Below are positions 10,978 through 19,760 of a stretch of DNA of 43,041 nucleotides, piece after piece (the stretch's first letter is position 1; each line of letters opens with the position of its first letter). Location: contig JAIROL010000059.1 of assembly GCA_031257565.1 (NCBI GenBank), positions 1-43,041 on the forward strand. Reading direction: 5' to 3'. The translations under genes and the position numbers were made by a program. This stretch comes from Tannerella sp. Its GTDB lineage: Bacteria; Bacteroidota; Bacteroidia; Bacteroidales; Tannerellaceae. The notes beneath the pieces are model-generated. The model made no database searches. It was given only the letters and a program-made list of their open reading frames with translations, and was not told the DNA's origin.

Positions 10978-11065
10978 TTTTACTTGTTGATACTAAAATT
11001 CTTGAGTTTTTGTGTCGACACACTTGCCGACAAATGCGGGAACATTTGTCGGTTTTTGTTTTTTT
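10978..11065 (+). ncRNA. Candidate antisense small RNA in the leader of the susC homologue
   Basis: Plus-strand TATATTTG (10965-10972, TAnnTTTG-type -7 box); intrinsic-terminator hairpin CCGACAAATG-cgggaa-CATTTGTCGG (11027-11052) followed by TTTTTGTTTTTTT; no plus-strand CDS explains it. No good -33 box seen. Confidence 0.45.
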
Positions 11066-11122
11066 CAGGTTTATTTCATTGGCATTGTGTTTTAATCGTT
11101 TTACGTGATTGTAGTCAAATCT

Positions 11123-12112
11123 TTATTTAATGATAATCGTATTCAATTCGTCATCTTTAACAAAAGAAAACGGGTGTATTTTCTGTAATGTCCGGAGCGC
11201 TCTTTCCACCCCGTCCCGTTGGCGGAATTTTCCGCTGAACTTGTAATTTCTAATACTATTGTTGTTAACGATGATCGCAATATCGTAATAGAGTTCAAGT
11301 TTTTTGATGATTTCGTAAAAGGGCAGGTCGTCGAATGCATAAATGCCGTCCTTCCAGAGTAAAAAATCCATATTGTGAAAATCGGTTTTCGTCAACTGTC
11401 CGTTTACAAGTTCTGCCCGTTCATTTGGTTTTAGTCGTATGCATTGCGTTTTGTCTTTCAGGTCGAATACCTGTACCGATCCTTCTGTTAATGACGCGCT
11501 GAATTCATTCCTGTTTTTATATGCATACACGTTGAAAGATGTTCCCGTTACTTTTATATTATAGTTTTCGGTAGAAACGATAAACGGACTTTCCGGGTTT
11601 TCTTTTATGACAAAAAAAGCTTCGCCGTCCAGTTCTACATGCCTTTCCTTTTCTGAAAAATCAACCGGATATCGCAATGTGGTGCGCGCGTTCAGCCAGA
11701 TGGTACTGCTATCCGGCAGACGAACAAACGCTCTTTGGCCGGCGGGAGTCGAAATCTCCTGATAGACGGGGCTTTTTTCCGGCGATAAAACGCTTTCGCC
11801 GGAAAGACCCTTCTGCTCTCCGGCGAACCGGGCAAGAGTAAATGCGATCAGGATCGCGGCGGCATATCCGATAAAATGTCTGACACGAGGGGAAATTATG
11901 CGTTTATTTGATTTATTTCCGGATGATTCGACGTTTGCCGATGTTTTATGACAGGATGTTGCAACAGGCGCCCATGCCGTAAGTCCGCGCAGATTTTGTA
12001 TGGCGATAAATTCTTCCTTCCATTTTTCATCCGTATCTATTTTTTCAAACAGTTCTCTTTTTCCTTCCGGAGAAAGTTCCCCTTCAAAATATTGCTCTAT
12101 AAGTAGATACAT
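11123..12112 (-). CDS. FecR-family anti-sigma factor
   Basis: Single TM, FecR core (TPAGQRAFVRLPDSSTIWLNARTTLRYPVDF...REVELDGEAFF-like), C-terminal DUF4974-like region; next to ECF sigma. Confidence 0.94.
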   Translation of the reverse strand: MYLLIEQYFEGELSPEGKRELFEKIDTDEKWKEEFIAIQNLRGLTAWAPVATSCHKTSANVESSGNKSNKRIISPRVRHFIGYAAAILIAFTLARFAGEQKGLSGESVLSPEKSPVYQEISTPAGQRAFVRLPDSSTIWLNARTTLRYPVDFSEKERHVELDGEAFFVIKENPESPFIVSTENYNIKVTGTSFNVYAYKNRNEFSASLTEGSVQVFDLKDKTQCIRLKPNERAELVNGQLTKTDFHNMDFLLWKDGIYAFDDLPFYEIIKKLELYYDIAIIVNNNSIRNYKFSGKFRQRDGVERALRTLQKIHPFSFVKDDELNTIIIK

Positions 12113-12198
12113 ATATATAGTTACTGAATTTGCTTATAGAGCGTTCTGAAAACGTTTTTCCACCAAAAGAATTTTGTATAATTTTTGTTTTTTAACAT

Positions 12199-12729
12199 TC
12201 AAAGCATGAATAACAACGCCGGAAGATAGTCTTTCAGCTCTTTTCGGAGTTTTTTCAATGCGACGGCTATCTGGTTTTCAACGGTGTTCGGAGATAGATT
12301 TAATTCGGATGCAATTTCGTGATATTTTTTACGCTCAAACCTGCTTTTGATGAAAATAATACGGCATCGTTCCGGAAGCCTGTCGATAGCGTCATGAATA
12401 ATCTTTTCCAGATCTTCTTCGGAAGAGGTCATTTCATTTAACAATTCTAATGCAGACAGTTTCGCCTTATACTCTTTCCTGAATTGGTCGGCTATGTTCA
12501 GATGCCGCAGATGATCGATGCATTTATTCTTTATTAAAGTAAACAAATAGGCGGAAAGGCTGACTTTTATCTCTAAAATATCTTTTTTCTCCCAGATAAA
12601 CAAAAAAACATCCTGTACGATATTTTTCGCATCTTCTTCTGATATTACGTACTCTTTTGCAAAAAGAAACATCCTGTTATAATATTCAGCGTAGATTTTT
12701 TCAAAATTATCTTTAAATAATTTCATCAA
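12199..12729 (-). CDS. ECF RNA polymerase sigma-70 factor
   Basis: Region 2 (FLFAKEYVISEEDAKNIVQDVFLFIWEKK) and region 4 (LPERCRIIFIKSRFERKKYHEIASELNLSPNTVENQIAVALKKLRKEL). Confidence 0.96.
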   Translation of the reverse strand: MMKLFKDNFEKIYAEYYNRMFLFAKEYVISEEDAKNIVQDVFLFIWEKKDILEIKVSLSAYLFTLIKNKCIDHLRHLNIADQFRKEYKAKLSALELLNEMTSSEEDLEKIIHDAIDRLPERCRIIFIKSRFERKKYHEIASELNLSPNTVENQIAVALKKLRKELKDYLPALLFML

Positions 12730-12869
12730 TTACAGCTATTTTTCCGGCGATTTTATATTACAAAAATAAAAAGAATGTTTAAACTCTCGTAAAAATGTGC
12801 AGTTAAAAAATGTATAATCTTTAATTTGGACGTTTGCTGATGAAACGATATGGAATAAGAATCAAAACA

Positions 12870-12898
12870 GGGTTGCCCGAGAAGATTCGGGACAACCC
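12870..12898 (-). terminator. Intrinsic terminator downstream of HMA gene
   Basis: GGGTTGCCCGA...TCGGGACAACCC stem with one bulge, U-rich on the minus-strand 3' side. Confidence 0.7.
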
Positions 12899-12928
12899 TT
12901 GTTTATTATTAGAAAAGTTCAGGAATGA

Positions 12929-13270
12929 TCAATGCTTATGTCCGTCATGTTTTGTCTCGGGTATTTCTCCTTCTTTCAGAACTTTCGCCTGCATATCGAT
13001 TTTTTTGAAGGCGGTTATCAGTTTTTCATCTGTCGTTTTATCCGAGCGGTAGGTGACTTCGACCGTATGAGTATTCAGATCGCATTTAAGATCGGTTACT
13101 CCTTTTTCAAATGCGATGTTTTTTTCGATTTTTTTGATACAGTTTTCGCACTGCATGTTCTCAATCAGAAACTTTGTCGTTTCTTTCTTACTCTTGCTCT
13201 TTGTCTCTTGCGCCGACGCCCATGAAAAGGCGAACGTTGCGCAAAGGATGACCGTTAAAATTCGTTTCAT
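12929..13270 (-). CDS. Secreted heavy-metal-associated (HMA) domain protein
   Basis: Signal peptide, then FLIENMQCENCIKKIEKNIAFEKGVTDLKCDLNTHTVEVTY (CxxC HMA fold). Confidence 0.9.
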   Translation of the reverse strand: MKRILTVILCATFAFSWASAQETKSKSKKETTKFLIENMQCENCIKKIEKNIAFEKGVTDLKCDLNTHTVEVTYRSDKTTDEKLITAFKKIDMQAKVLKEGEIPETKHDGHKH

Positions 13271-13305
13271 AATTTTGATGTTTTAAAAGTTGATAATTAA
13301 GTTAT

Positions 13306-15534
13306 TTAATATCGGGCTATATTAAAGCGCAGACCGATGTAAATTTTGCGTCCATGCACCGGTCCCCAGATCATTGATCCGTCAAAATTTTCGCCGCGCG
13401 GATTTGCCGCGTCAATAATCGGTTTTTCCTGCATAAAGTCAAACAGGTTTTCGGAGCCTATATAGACGGACCATTGGCGGAAATATCTTGTAACCTGTGC
13501 ATTCCATACCTGATAGGAACTGAAGTCGGTATCCCACAGCGGGTTTGCCGCGTCCGGGACAGGCATACGGCCGCCGCCGTTGAATTGTCCGGTCAAGTCG
13601 GCCTGCCATTTTTTGAGGGGCGTCTGATAAGACGCCGTAATCAATCCTTTGTAGCCGCTCGTCAACGGTTTTTTCAGGCGTCGTACGGTTCCGTCCTGAT
13701 TACGGTAATCTGTTTTTGCATCGGTATATCGGTATGCTCCCGTTAGCGTGAATCCGCGAAAGAACGGAAACGGATAGGTTGCTTCAACCTGAAAACTGTT
13801 TGAATATGATTTTCCGTTCAGATTATAGAAACTTACCTCATGAGGGTCGCTATCCATATCTATTACCACCTGTTTGTCAAAGTTCGTGTAATACCATTCC
13901 GTATTTATCGTAAGGTCTTTACCTGCGATGGGGATATAAAAAGAAAAATTGACGCCGGTATTCCACGCCTCTTCCTGGTCCAGCTTGTCGGCAATCGTGA
14001 TTTTACGGCTGCTGGCCAGCAGGAAATTGTTTTCTGCCAGCACATTGGCCGTGCGGAATCCTTTTCCGGCTGACGCACGAACATGGAACCAGTCGAACGG
14101 GTTATATTTCAGGTGTATACGCGGCGTCGCAAAAAAGTCGTAGATAGAGCTGCGGTCGGCGCGTATTCCTGCAAGCACGATGAACTTATCATGCAGGTTA
14201 TAGGTATATTGCGCATAAACTCCCGGTACGACTTCGTTCCGATCAAAAACCGATCTGTCCCGGTTCAGGGTCAGATTCTCGTCAAATCCGTCATAATTGA
14301 GACTTAATCCCGTACTTAAGCTATGCATAGGCGCAAATTCTTTTTCATACATCAGACTTGCATATAGATTGTCCTGGTAGATATTGTATGGCGTACGGTC
14401 GTACATCGACTGTTGTTCGTGGTACGACCCCGATACGATTAAAGCGACGCTCTCTACTTTGTCGGGATTAATGATATACGCCTGTTTGGTAAAGCCTTCA
14501 ACACGGTTTGTATTAATCCTGATACGATACGGGTCTGTGAAATCATGATGCTTAGTGTCTTGTCCTCCGGTACGGTCTTCGTGCAGATAGCGTATGCCAT
14601 ACTGGGCAACGTAGTTATTGATACGATGTTGCCAGCGGTTCATCAGATTGACCTGTTTTTTCAGGGGGTAATTCAGGAATCCGTCGCCATTACTGTCGTG
14701 TTGTACTTCGTCGCTGGAATAATGGACAAATAACCCTGTCGACAGGTTGTCGTTGATATGCCGCGAAGCGTCGCTGTTGGCTTCATATCGTCCGGCGTCG
14801 CCGGCAAACAGGTTGGCGGAGAAAATATCGGCCGTGGCCGGTTTTTTATATTCGACGTTGATTTGTCCGGCTAACGCTTCGTAGCCGTTTTTTACGGATG
14901 ACGTTCCTTTGGAAACCTGAATGCTTTCCATCCATGGACCCGGAATATAGTCGAGGCCGTAAAGCGAAGATGCGCCACGGAAATTCGGATAATTTTCCGT
15001 TAACATTTGTACGTAAGTTCCGGATAACCCGAGCAACTTAATCTGGCGGGCGCCGGTTGATGCGTCGGAATAAGACACGTCGACAGAGGGATTCGTCTCA
15101 AAGCTTTCCGCCAGGTTACAGCATGCCGCCCTGGAGAGCTCTTCGTATGTGATTTTTTGCGTCTGTAACACGCTTGTACGCGAGGATATGGTACCTGTGC
15201 GCCTTTCATTCACCACCACTTCGTCCAGTTCGATTTCTCCTTTTAATATGATACGAAGAGGTTCTCCGTAGTTATCGACGGTAATTGTTGCTGTCGTATA
15301 TCCTACATAGCTGACGACTAATTGTTTTTCGTTGGCTTTTTGTTCGAGTTCAAAGAAGCCGTCTGCATTTGTTATTGTACCGCTATGCGTTTCATGCCAT
15401 GAAACGTTCGCCCCTGCAACCGTTTCATTCTTTTCATCATATACGTATCCTTTGATTTTCTCTCCGGCCATAGCGACCGGCGAAAACGGCAAAGTCGTCA
15501 GTATAAATAAATGTATAAATAAATGTTTAATCAT
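13306..15534 (-). CDS. TonB-dependent receptor, probable metal/metallophore uptake
   Basis: CarboxypepD_reg-like N-terminus, plug and beta-barrel (ASAGKGFRTANVLAENNFLLASSR); located between HMA and Cys/His-rich genes. Confidence 0.9.
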   Translation of the reverse strand: MIKHLFIHLFILTTLPFSPVAMAGEKIKGYVYDEKNETVAGANVSWHETHSGTITNADGFFELEQKANEKQLVVSYVGYTTATITVDNYGEPLRIILKGEIELDEVVVNERRTGTISSRTSVLQTQKITYEELSRAACCNLAESFETNPSVDVSYSDASTGARQIKLLGLSGTYVQMLTENYPNFRGASSLYGLDYIPGPWMESIQVSKGTSSVKNGYEALAGQINVEYKKPATADIFSANLFAGDAGRYEANSDASRHINDNLSTGLFVHYSSDEVQHDSNGDGFLNYPLKKQVNLMNRWQHRINNYVAQYGIRYLHEDRTGGQDTKHHDFTDPYRIRINTNRVEGFTKQAYIINPDKVESVALIVSGSYHEQQSMYDRTPYNIYQDNLYASLMYEKEFAPMHSLSTGLSLNYDGFDENLTLNRDRSVFDRNEVVPGVYAQYTYNLHDKFIVLAGIRADRSSIYDFFATPRIHLKYNPFDWFHVRASAGKGFRTANVLAENNFLLASSRKITIADKLDQEEAWNTGVNFSFYIPIAGKDLTINTEWYYTNFDKQVVIDMDSDPHEVSFYNLNGKSYSNSFQVEATYPFPFFRGFTLTGAYRYTDAKTDYRNQDGTVRRLKKPLTSGYKGLITASYQTPLKKWQADLTGQFNGGGRMPVPDAANPLWDTDFSSYQVWNAQVTRYFRQWSVYIGSENLFDFMQEKPIIDAANPRGENFDGSMIWGPVHGRKIYIGLRFNIARY

Positions 15535-15666
15535 TGTTGTTCCTTTTTATTTAATTTATTAATTATGGAAAAATGTCCGAAGATCAGGAGGCAGACAAAA
15601 AAGAATCTGCTCTGCTCTGCTCTGTTCGAACATGCTTAACGGACGGGAAAAATCCCTTTTAATAAA

Positions 15667-16263
15667 TTAAATCAAAAGAACTGTCAGGATAGACAGGTAA
15701 TCGCGGGGACAGACCGGCGGCGGCCTCTTAGGAGTAGCCGTATTGTTTTCATCGGCGATAGGCACGGGTGAAATATGTAAAATATCGCCGGACGGTAAAT
15801 TCAGTATTACAGGAGAAAGATTTACGTCCTGCTCCGCCGTATGGCGCGAACTCCAGTCGAAGCTGATTCGTTCTATGCTGCAGCAATTTTCGAATGATCG
15901 ATCATCATGAAAATTGCAATATGCATGCATTGCATGGCAGTCGTTGTCTTCTGCATGATTATCGCATGAACTTCCTTCGAATGATCGATCATCATGAAAA
16001 TTGCAATATATAGGCATTGCATGGCAGTCGTTGTCTTCTGCATGATTATCGCATGAACTTCCGGAACGACTGGGAATCTGATGAGGCTTGTCGTTCGGGC
16101 GATGATGTTTGTGTCTGTCGCAACAGTTATCGTTTATCAGCGCTTCTATGCCTTTTGTCCGGCAATCGTTGCAACAGTATGAAATGATATTTATACCTGC
16201 TCCGCCATAGAATACCGGAACAGACATCAGGATAGCAATTGAATGTGTAAATATCTTTTTCAT
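15667..16263 (-). CDS. Cys/His-rich secreted protein, resembling the HYC_CC_PP-type proteins of Bacteroidota metal loci
   Basis: Signal peptide, SYCCNDC, ENCCSIE, KRPPPVCPRDYL; two 29-aa repeats rich in Cys/His/Asp. Confidence 0.6.
   Translation of the reverse strand: MKKIFTHSIAILMSVPVFYGGAGINIISYCCNDCRTKGIEALINDNCCDRHKHHRPNDKPHQIPSRSGSSCDNHAEDNDCHAMPIYCNFHDDRSFEGSSCDNHAEDNDCHAMHAYCNFHDDRSFENCCSIERISFDWSSRHTAEQDVNLSPVILNLPSGDILHISPVPIADENNTATPKRPPPVCPRDYLSILTVLLI
15889..16062. repeat. Two tandem 87-bp in-frame repeats (15889-15975, 15976-16062)
   Basis: Identical except 3 substitutions; encode (S/G)SCDNHAEDNDCHAM(PI/HA)YCNFHDDRSFE. Confidence 0.93.
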
Positions 16264-16270
16264 ACTTTTG

Positions 16271-16298
16271 CAAAGTTAGCATTATTCGTTGAATAATG
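16271..16298 (-). promoter_or_regulatory. Candidate promoter/operator of the Cys/His-rich/TonB/HMA operon
   Basis: Minus-strand TAACTTTG (16278-16271) directly preceded by dyad CATTATTC-aac-GAATAATG (16280-16298 on plus). Confidence 0.4.
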
Positions 16299-16350
16299 AA
16301 AAAACAAAATAAGAAATAGATTTCTTATATAGAAGATACAAATGATTTTC

Positions 16351-17613
16351 TTAATACCCCCGGATAGCTTCGACTCCCGGGAGAATTTTTCCTTCGATGG
16401 CTTCAAGCAAAGAGCCTCCCCCTGTTGATACGTATGACACGCCGTCAGCCAGTCCGAACTTATTCACGCATGCGACGGAGTCTCCTCCGCCTACAAGCGA
16501 GAAGGCGCCGTTCTTTGTCGCTTCGACAATCGCTTCGCCTACGCTGCGCGAACCGTGCGTGAAGTTATCGAATTCAAATACGCCTGTAGGGCCGTTCCAC
16601 AAAAGCGTTTTTGATTTTTTAATTATTTCCGCAAACAGTTCTTCTGTTTTAGGACCTATATCCAGGCCTTCCCATCCGTCAGGAATTTTATCCGCATCCA
16701 CAAAGTCGGTTTTAGCGTCATTGCTGAAATCGTCTGCAATTTTTGCATCTACGGCAAAAACAAGATTTACGCCTTTGTCTTTTGCTTTTTTCATCAGATC
16801 AAGGGCGAGATCAAGCTTGTCGTCTTCGCAGAGAGAGTTGCCGATTTTGCCGCCTTGCGCTTTGGTGAACGTGTAAGTCATACCTCCGGCAATAATCAGG
16901 TTATCAACCTTATTCAGCAGGTTTTCGATGATTTCTATTTTGGAAGACACTTTTGAGCCGCCCATGATTGCCGTGAACGGACGGTTGACGTCATTCAATA
17001 CTTTTTCCACGGCTTTTACTTCTTTTTCCATCAAATAACCGAACATTTTATGATCTGCATCAAAATACGCGGCAATCAAAGCCGTGGAGGCATGTGCGCG
17101 ATGAGCCGTTCCAAAGGCGTCGTTCACGTATGTATCGGCATAAGAAGCCAAGGTTTTGGTGAATTTTTTCTGGCTTTCTTTGACCGCTTTTTTAGCGACG
17201 CTTTTTTCTTCGTCCGTAGCGTCTTCGGCAAGTCCGCGCGGTTTACCCTCCTCTTCGGCATAAAAACGCAGGTTTTCAAGCAAAAGGGCTTCGCCCGGTT
17301 GAAGGGCCGACGCTTTTATTTTAGCCTCTTCGCCTATGCAATCATTGGCAAATTGTACGTCTGTACCCAACATTTCGGATACATGTCCGAGGATGTGCTT
17401 GAGCGAAAATTTATCCGTAACGCCTTTCGGACGTCCCAGATGTGAACCAATGATAACGCTGCCGCCGTCGCCGATAATTTTTTTCAGCGTAGGCATTGCC
17501 GCACGGATACGCGTATCGTCCGTGATGTTGAAGTTCTCATCCAGTGGCACATTGAAGTCCACGCGCACAAATGCCTTCTGACCGGCAAAATTGTAGTTTT
17601 CAATTGTTTGCAT
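16351..17613 (-). CDS. pgk: Phosphoglycerate kinase
   Basis: [59 protein letters not shown]. Confidence 0.98.
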   Translation of the reverse strand: MQTIENYNFAGQKAFVRVDFNVPLDENFNITDDTRIRAAMPTLKKIIGDGGSVIIGSHLGRPKGVTDKFSLKHILGHVSEMLGTDVQFANDCIGEEAKIKASALQPGEALLLENLRFYAEEEGKPRGLAEDATDEEKSVAKKAVKESQKKFTKTLASYADTYVNDAFGTAHRAHASTALIAAYFDADHKMFGYLMEKEVKAVEKVLNDVNRPFTAIMGGSKVSSKIEIIENLLNKVDNLIIAGGMTYTFTKAQGGKIGNSLCEDDKLDLALDLMKKAKDKGVNLVFAVDAKIADDFSNDAKTDFVDADKIPDGWEGLDIGPKTEELFAEIIKKSKTLLWNGPTGVFEFDNFTHGSRSVGEAIVEATKNGAFSLVGGGDSVACVNKFGLADGVSYVSTGGGSLLEAIEGKILPGVEAIRGY

Positions 17614-17811
17614 AGTACATTAATATATTTAAATTGGTATAGTTGGCTCTTATTCGAAACCCGTATTTTGTTGCTGCAAAGTTAACGAAAAAATAATATA
17701 AAAATAAAGTAATATGAAATAAATCGCGCATTGCTCATCAATTTTTAGTAACTTTATTCAAGAAAATGAAGACAGGCTGCGTCTCGGCAATAAAAATAAG
17801 CAGGACTTATT

Positions 17812-17841
17812 TTGTATTGCTCTCAACTTGCGCTATCTTTA
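17812..17841 (+). promoter_or_regulatory. Promoter-like module, repeat copy 1 (TTG-N19-TATCTTTA)
   Basis: Matches Bacteroidetes -33 TTG / -7 TAnnTTTG layout except for the last base. Confidence 0.5.
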
Positions 17842-17896
17842 TTCAAGAAAATGAAGACAGGCTGCGTTTCGGCAATAAAAATAAGCAGGACTTATT

Positions 17897-17926
17897 TTGT
17901 ATTGCTCTCAACTTGCGCTATCTTTA
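17897..17926 (+). promoter_or_regulatory. Promoter-like module, repeat copy 2 (TTG-N19-TATCTTTA)
   Basis: Same module shifted by 85 bp. Confidence 0.5.
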
Positions 17927-17981
17927 TTCAATAAAATGAAGACAGGCTGCGTCTCGGCAATAAAAATAAGCAAGACTTATT

Positions 17982-18011
17982 TTGTATTGCTCTCAACTTG
18001 CGCTATCTTTG
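17982..18011 (+). promoter_or_regulatory. Promoter of nrnA-like gene (TTG-N19-TATCTTTG)
   Basis: Full match to Bacteroidetes primary sigma consensus, 20 bp upstream of ATG 18031. Confidence 0.75.
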
Positions 18012-18030
18012 CATCCTCAAATGAAACTAT

Positions 18031-19068
18031 ATGCTGACTAAAATAGTAGATAACGATAAGATACATAAGCTTAAAACCTATATTAACAAAGGGAGCAGGT
18101 TTGTTATCGTATCGCATGAAATGCCTGATGGAGACGCCATGGGATCTTCGTTGGGATTATATCATTATCTGACTTCGTTCGATAAAAAATCCATCAAGGT
18201 GGTTGTCCCGAATCATTTTCCGGAATTTCTGAAATGGATGCCGGGAGCCGGGGATATCATTATCTATGATCAATATCCGGACTTTGCCGCGCAGTTGATT
18301 TCTGAAGCGGACGTTCTGTTTTGCCTTGATTTTAATGCAGTAAAAAGGGTCGGTAAGATGGCTTCGGCGATTGTCGCCTCCGACGCCCGAAAAGTGATGA
18401 TCGATCATCATCCGGATACCGAAGATTTTTGTAGCGTTGTGATTTCTTATCCGGAAATGAGTTCTACCTGCGAACTTGTATTTCGTGTGATTTGCGCATT
18501 GGGCGATGTCGATTTGATCGAAAAAGATGCGGCGGAATGTTTCTATACCGGAATGATGACGGATACGGGTTCGTTCAGTTATAATTCCAATAGCGAGGGT
18601 ATTTATGCGATTATCGGCGAGCTGATAAAGAAGGGGGTTGATAAGGACGAGATATACCGTAAAGTTAATCAGGTTTATTCCGAATGTCGTCTGCGTTTAA
18701 TGGGATATGCGCTTTACGAAAAACTAAAAGTATTTCCGGATAAACAGGCCGCATTACTTACGCTTACACAGAAGGAACTGAATCGTTTTAAATATAAGAG
18801 CGGCGATACGGAAGGTTTTGTGAATCTGCCCTTAAGCATAAACGGAATCTGCTTTTCCGTGTTTATGCGTGAAGAAACGCGCCTGATAAAGATTTCGTTG
18901 AGATCGGCAGGAGACTTTCCCTGTAATGAATTTGCTTCTAAGTATTTCAATGGCGGCGGACATAAAAATGCTTCCGGCGGAGAATTTTACGGAACGTTGG
19001 AGGAGGCTGTAAAAGTCTTTGAAGAAGGATTAGCGCTGTATAACCCTAATAATCTTGAAAAATCCTGA
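18031..19068 (+). CDS. nrnA: Bifunctional oligoribonuclease/PAP phosphatase (DHH/DHHA1), NrnA type
   Basis: SHEMPDGDAMGSSLGLYHYL, DHHPD motif (MIDHHPDTEDF), C-terminal GGGHKNASGG. Confidence 0.93.
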   Translation: MLTKIVDNDKIHKLKTYINKGSRFVIVSHEMPDGDAMGSSLGLYHYLTSFDKKSIKVVVPNHFPEFLKWMPGAGDIIIYDQYPDFAAQLISEADVLFCLDFNAVKRVGKMASAIVASDARKVMIDHHPDTEDFCSVVISYPEMSSTCELVFRVICALGDVDLIEKDAAECFYTGMMTDTGSFSYNSNSEGIYAIIGELIKKGVDKDEIYRKVNQVYSECRLRLMGYALYEKLKVFPDKQAALLTLTQKELNRFKYKSGDTEGFVNLPLSINGICFSVFMREETRLIKISLRSAGDFPCNEFASKYFNGGGHKNASGGEFYGTLEEAVKVFEEGLALYNPNNLEKS

Positions 19069-19135
19069 ATGGAACGCGTTATATTGCAAATAATGTCTAT
19101 TTTTGTCGCGTAATTATCATTTAAATATTGTGGAT

Positions 19136-19747
19136 ATGAAGAAAAGTTTTTATCTTTTACTGTTGATTGGGTGCGCGTTGAATCTTGTTTTTACGGTTTC
19201 ATGTTGTAATAAAACAAAAACGTATGAAGAATTGAAATCCGACGAGAAGAAGCTTATCAACAAAATTATAAATGAGAAAAATATAAGCGTATTGTCCGAA
19301 TATCCCGGCGATGGAGTTTTTGGAGAGAATGAATTTGTCCAGTTGAGTAGCGGGATATATCTCCATGTGGCGGATAGCGGAAACGGTCATCGCGCGGTGT
19401 ACGGGACAACGGATATACTGATTCGGGCGAGCGGAGAATATTATTTCGGAGACTCGACCTATTCGTTTACAACCTTTCCCAATACATTCAATCCTTTTGA
19501 GTTCAGATATGGTTCGGCTTATACGGTGGTTAGCAATCATGCATCTTCATACGATGCATATTACTATTTTTTCAGTATGGGACTGGAGTCGGTATTGTCT
19601 TATGTGGGAGATAGCGCCATTGTCAAATTACTTGTGCCCGGATATTCCGAGATTAGTAATTTCCCTGCCGGAAGCTCAATGCAGAACGGGGATGGCAACG
19701 CATTTGTTCCTGTTTATTATGATAAGGTAAAATATTTGTTTTATTAA
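19136..19747 (+). CDS. DUF4827-like lipoprotein
   Basis: MKKSFYLLLLIGCALNLVFTVSCCNKTKTYEELKSDEKKLINKII; likely start is internal Met at 19136 of the listed ORF (19103). Confidence 0.7.
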   Translation: MKKSFYLLLLIGCALNLVFTVSCCNKTKTYEELKSDEKKLINKIINEKNISVLSEYPGDGVFGENEFVQLSSGIYLHVADSGNGHRAVYGTTDILIRASGEYYFGDSTYSFTTFPNTFNPFEFRYGSAYTVVSNHASSYDAYYYFFSMGLESVLSYVGDSAIVKLLVPGYSEISNFPAGSSMQNGDGNAFVPVYYDKVKYLFY

Positions 19748-19760
19748 AATACTATTTATT

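Larger units (their letters stand above)
17753..18007. repeat. Three tandem 85-bp repeats (17753-17837, 17838-17922, 17923-18007)
   Basis: TTTATTCAAGAAAATGAAGACAGGCTGCGTCTCGGCAATAAAAATAAGCAGGACTTATTTTGTATTGCTCTCAACTTGCGCTATC repeated with 1-2 substitutions. Confidence 0.96.

Noticed and set aside
15606-15625. TCTGC pentanucleotide repeat (x3 plus TCTGT) in the gap upstream of the TonB receptor
   Set aside because: Only about four units and outside the CDS; too short to argue for phase variation without population data.
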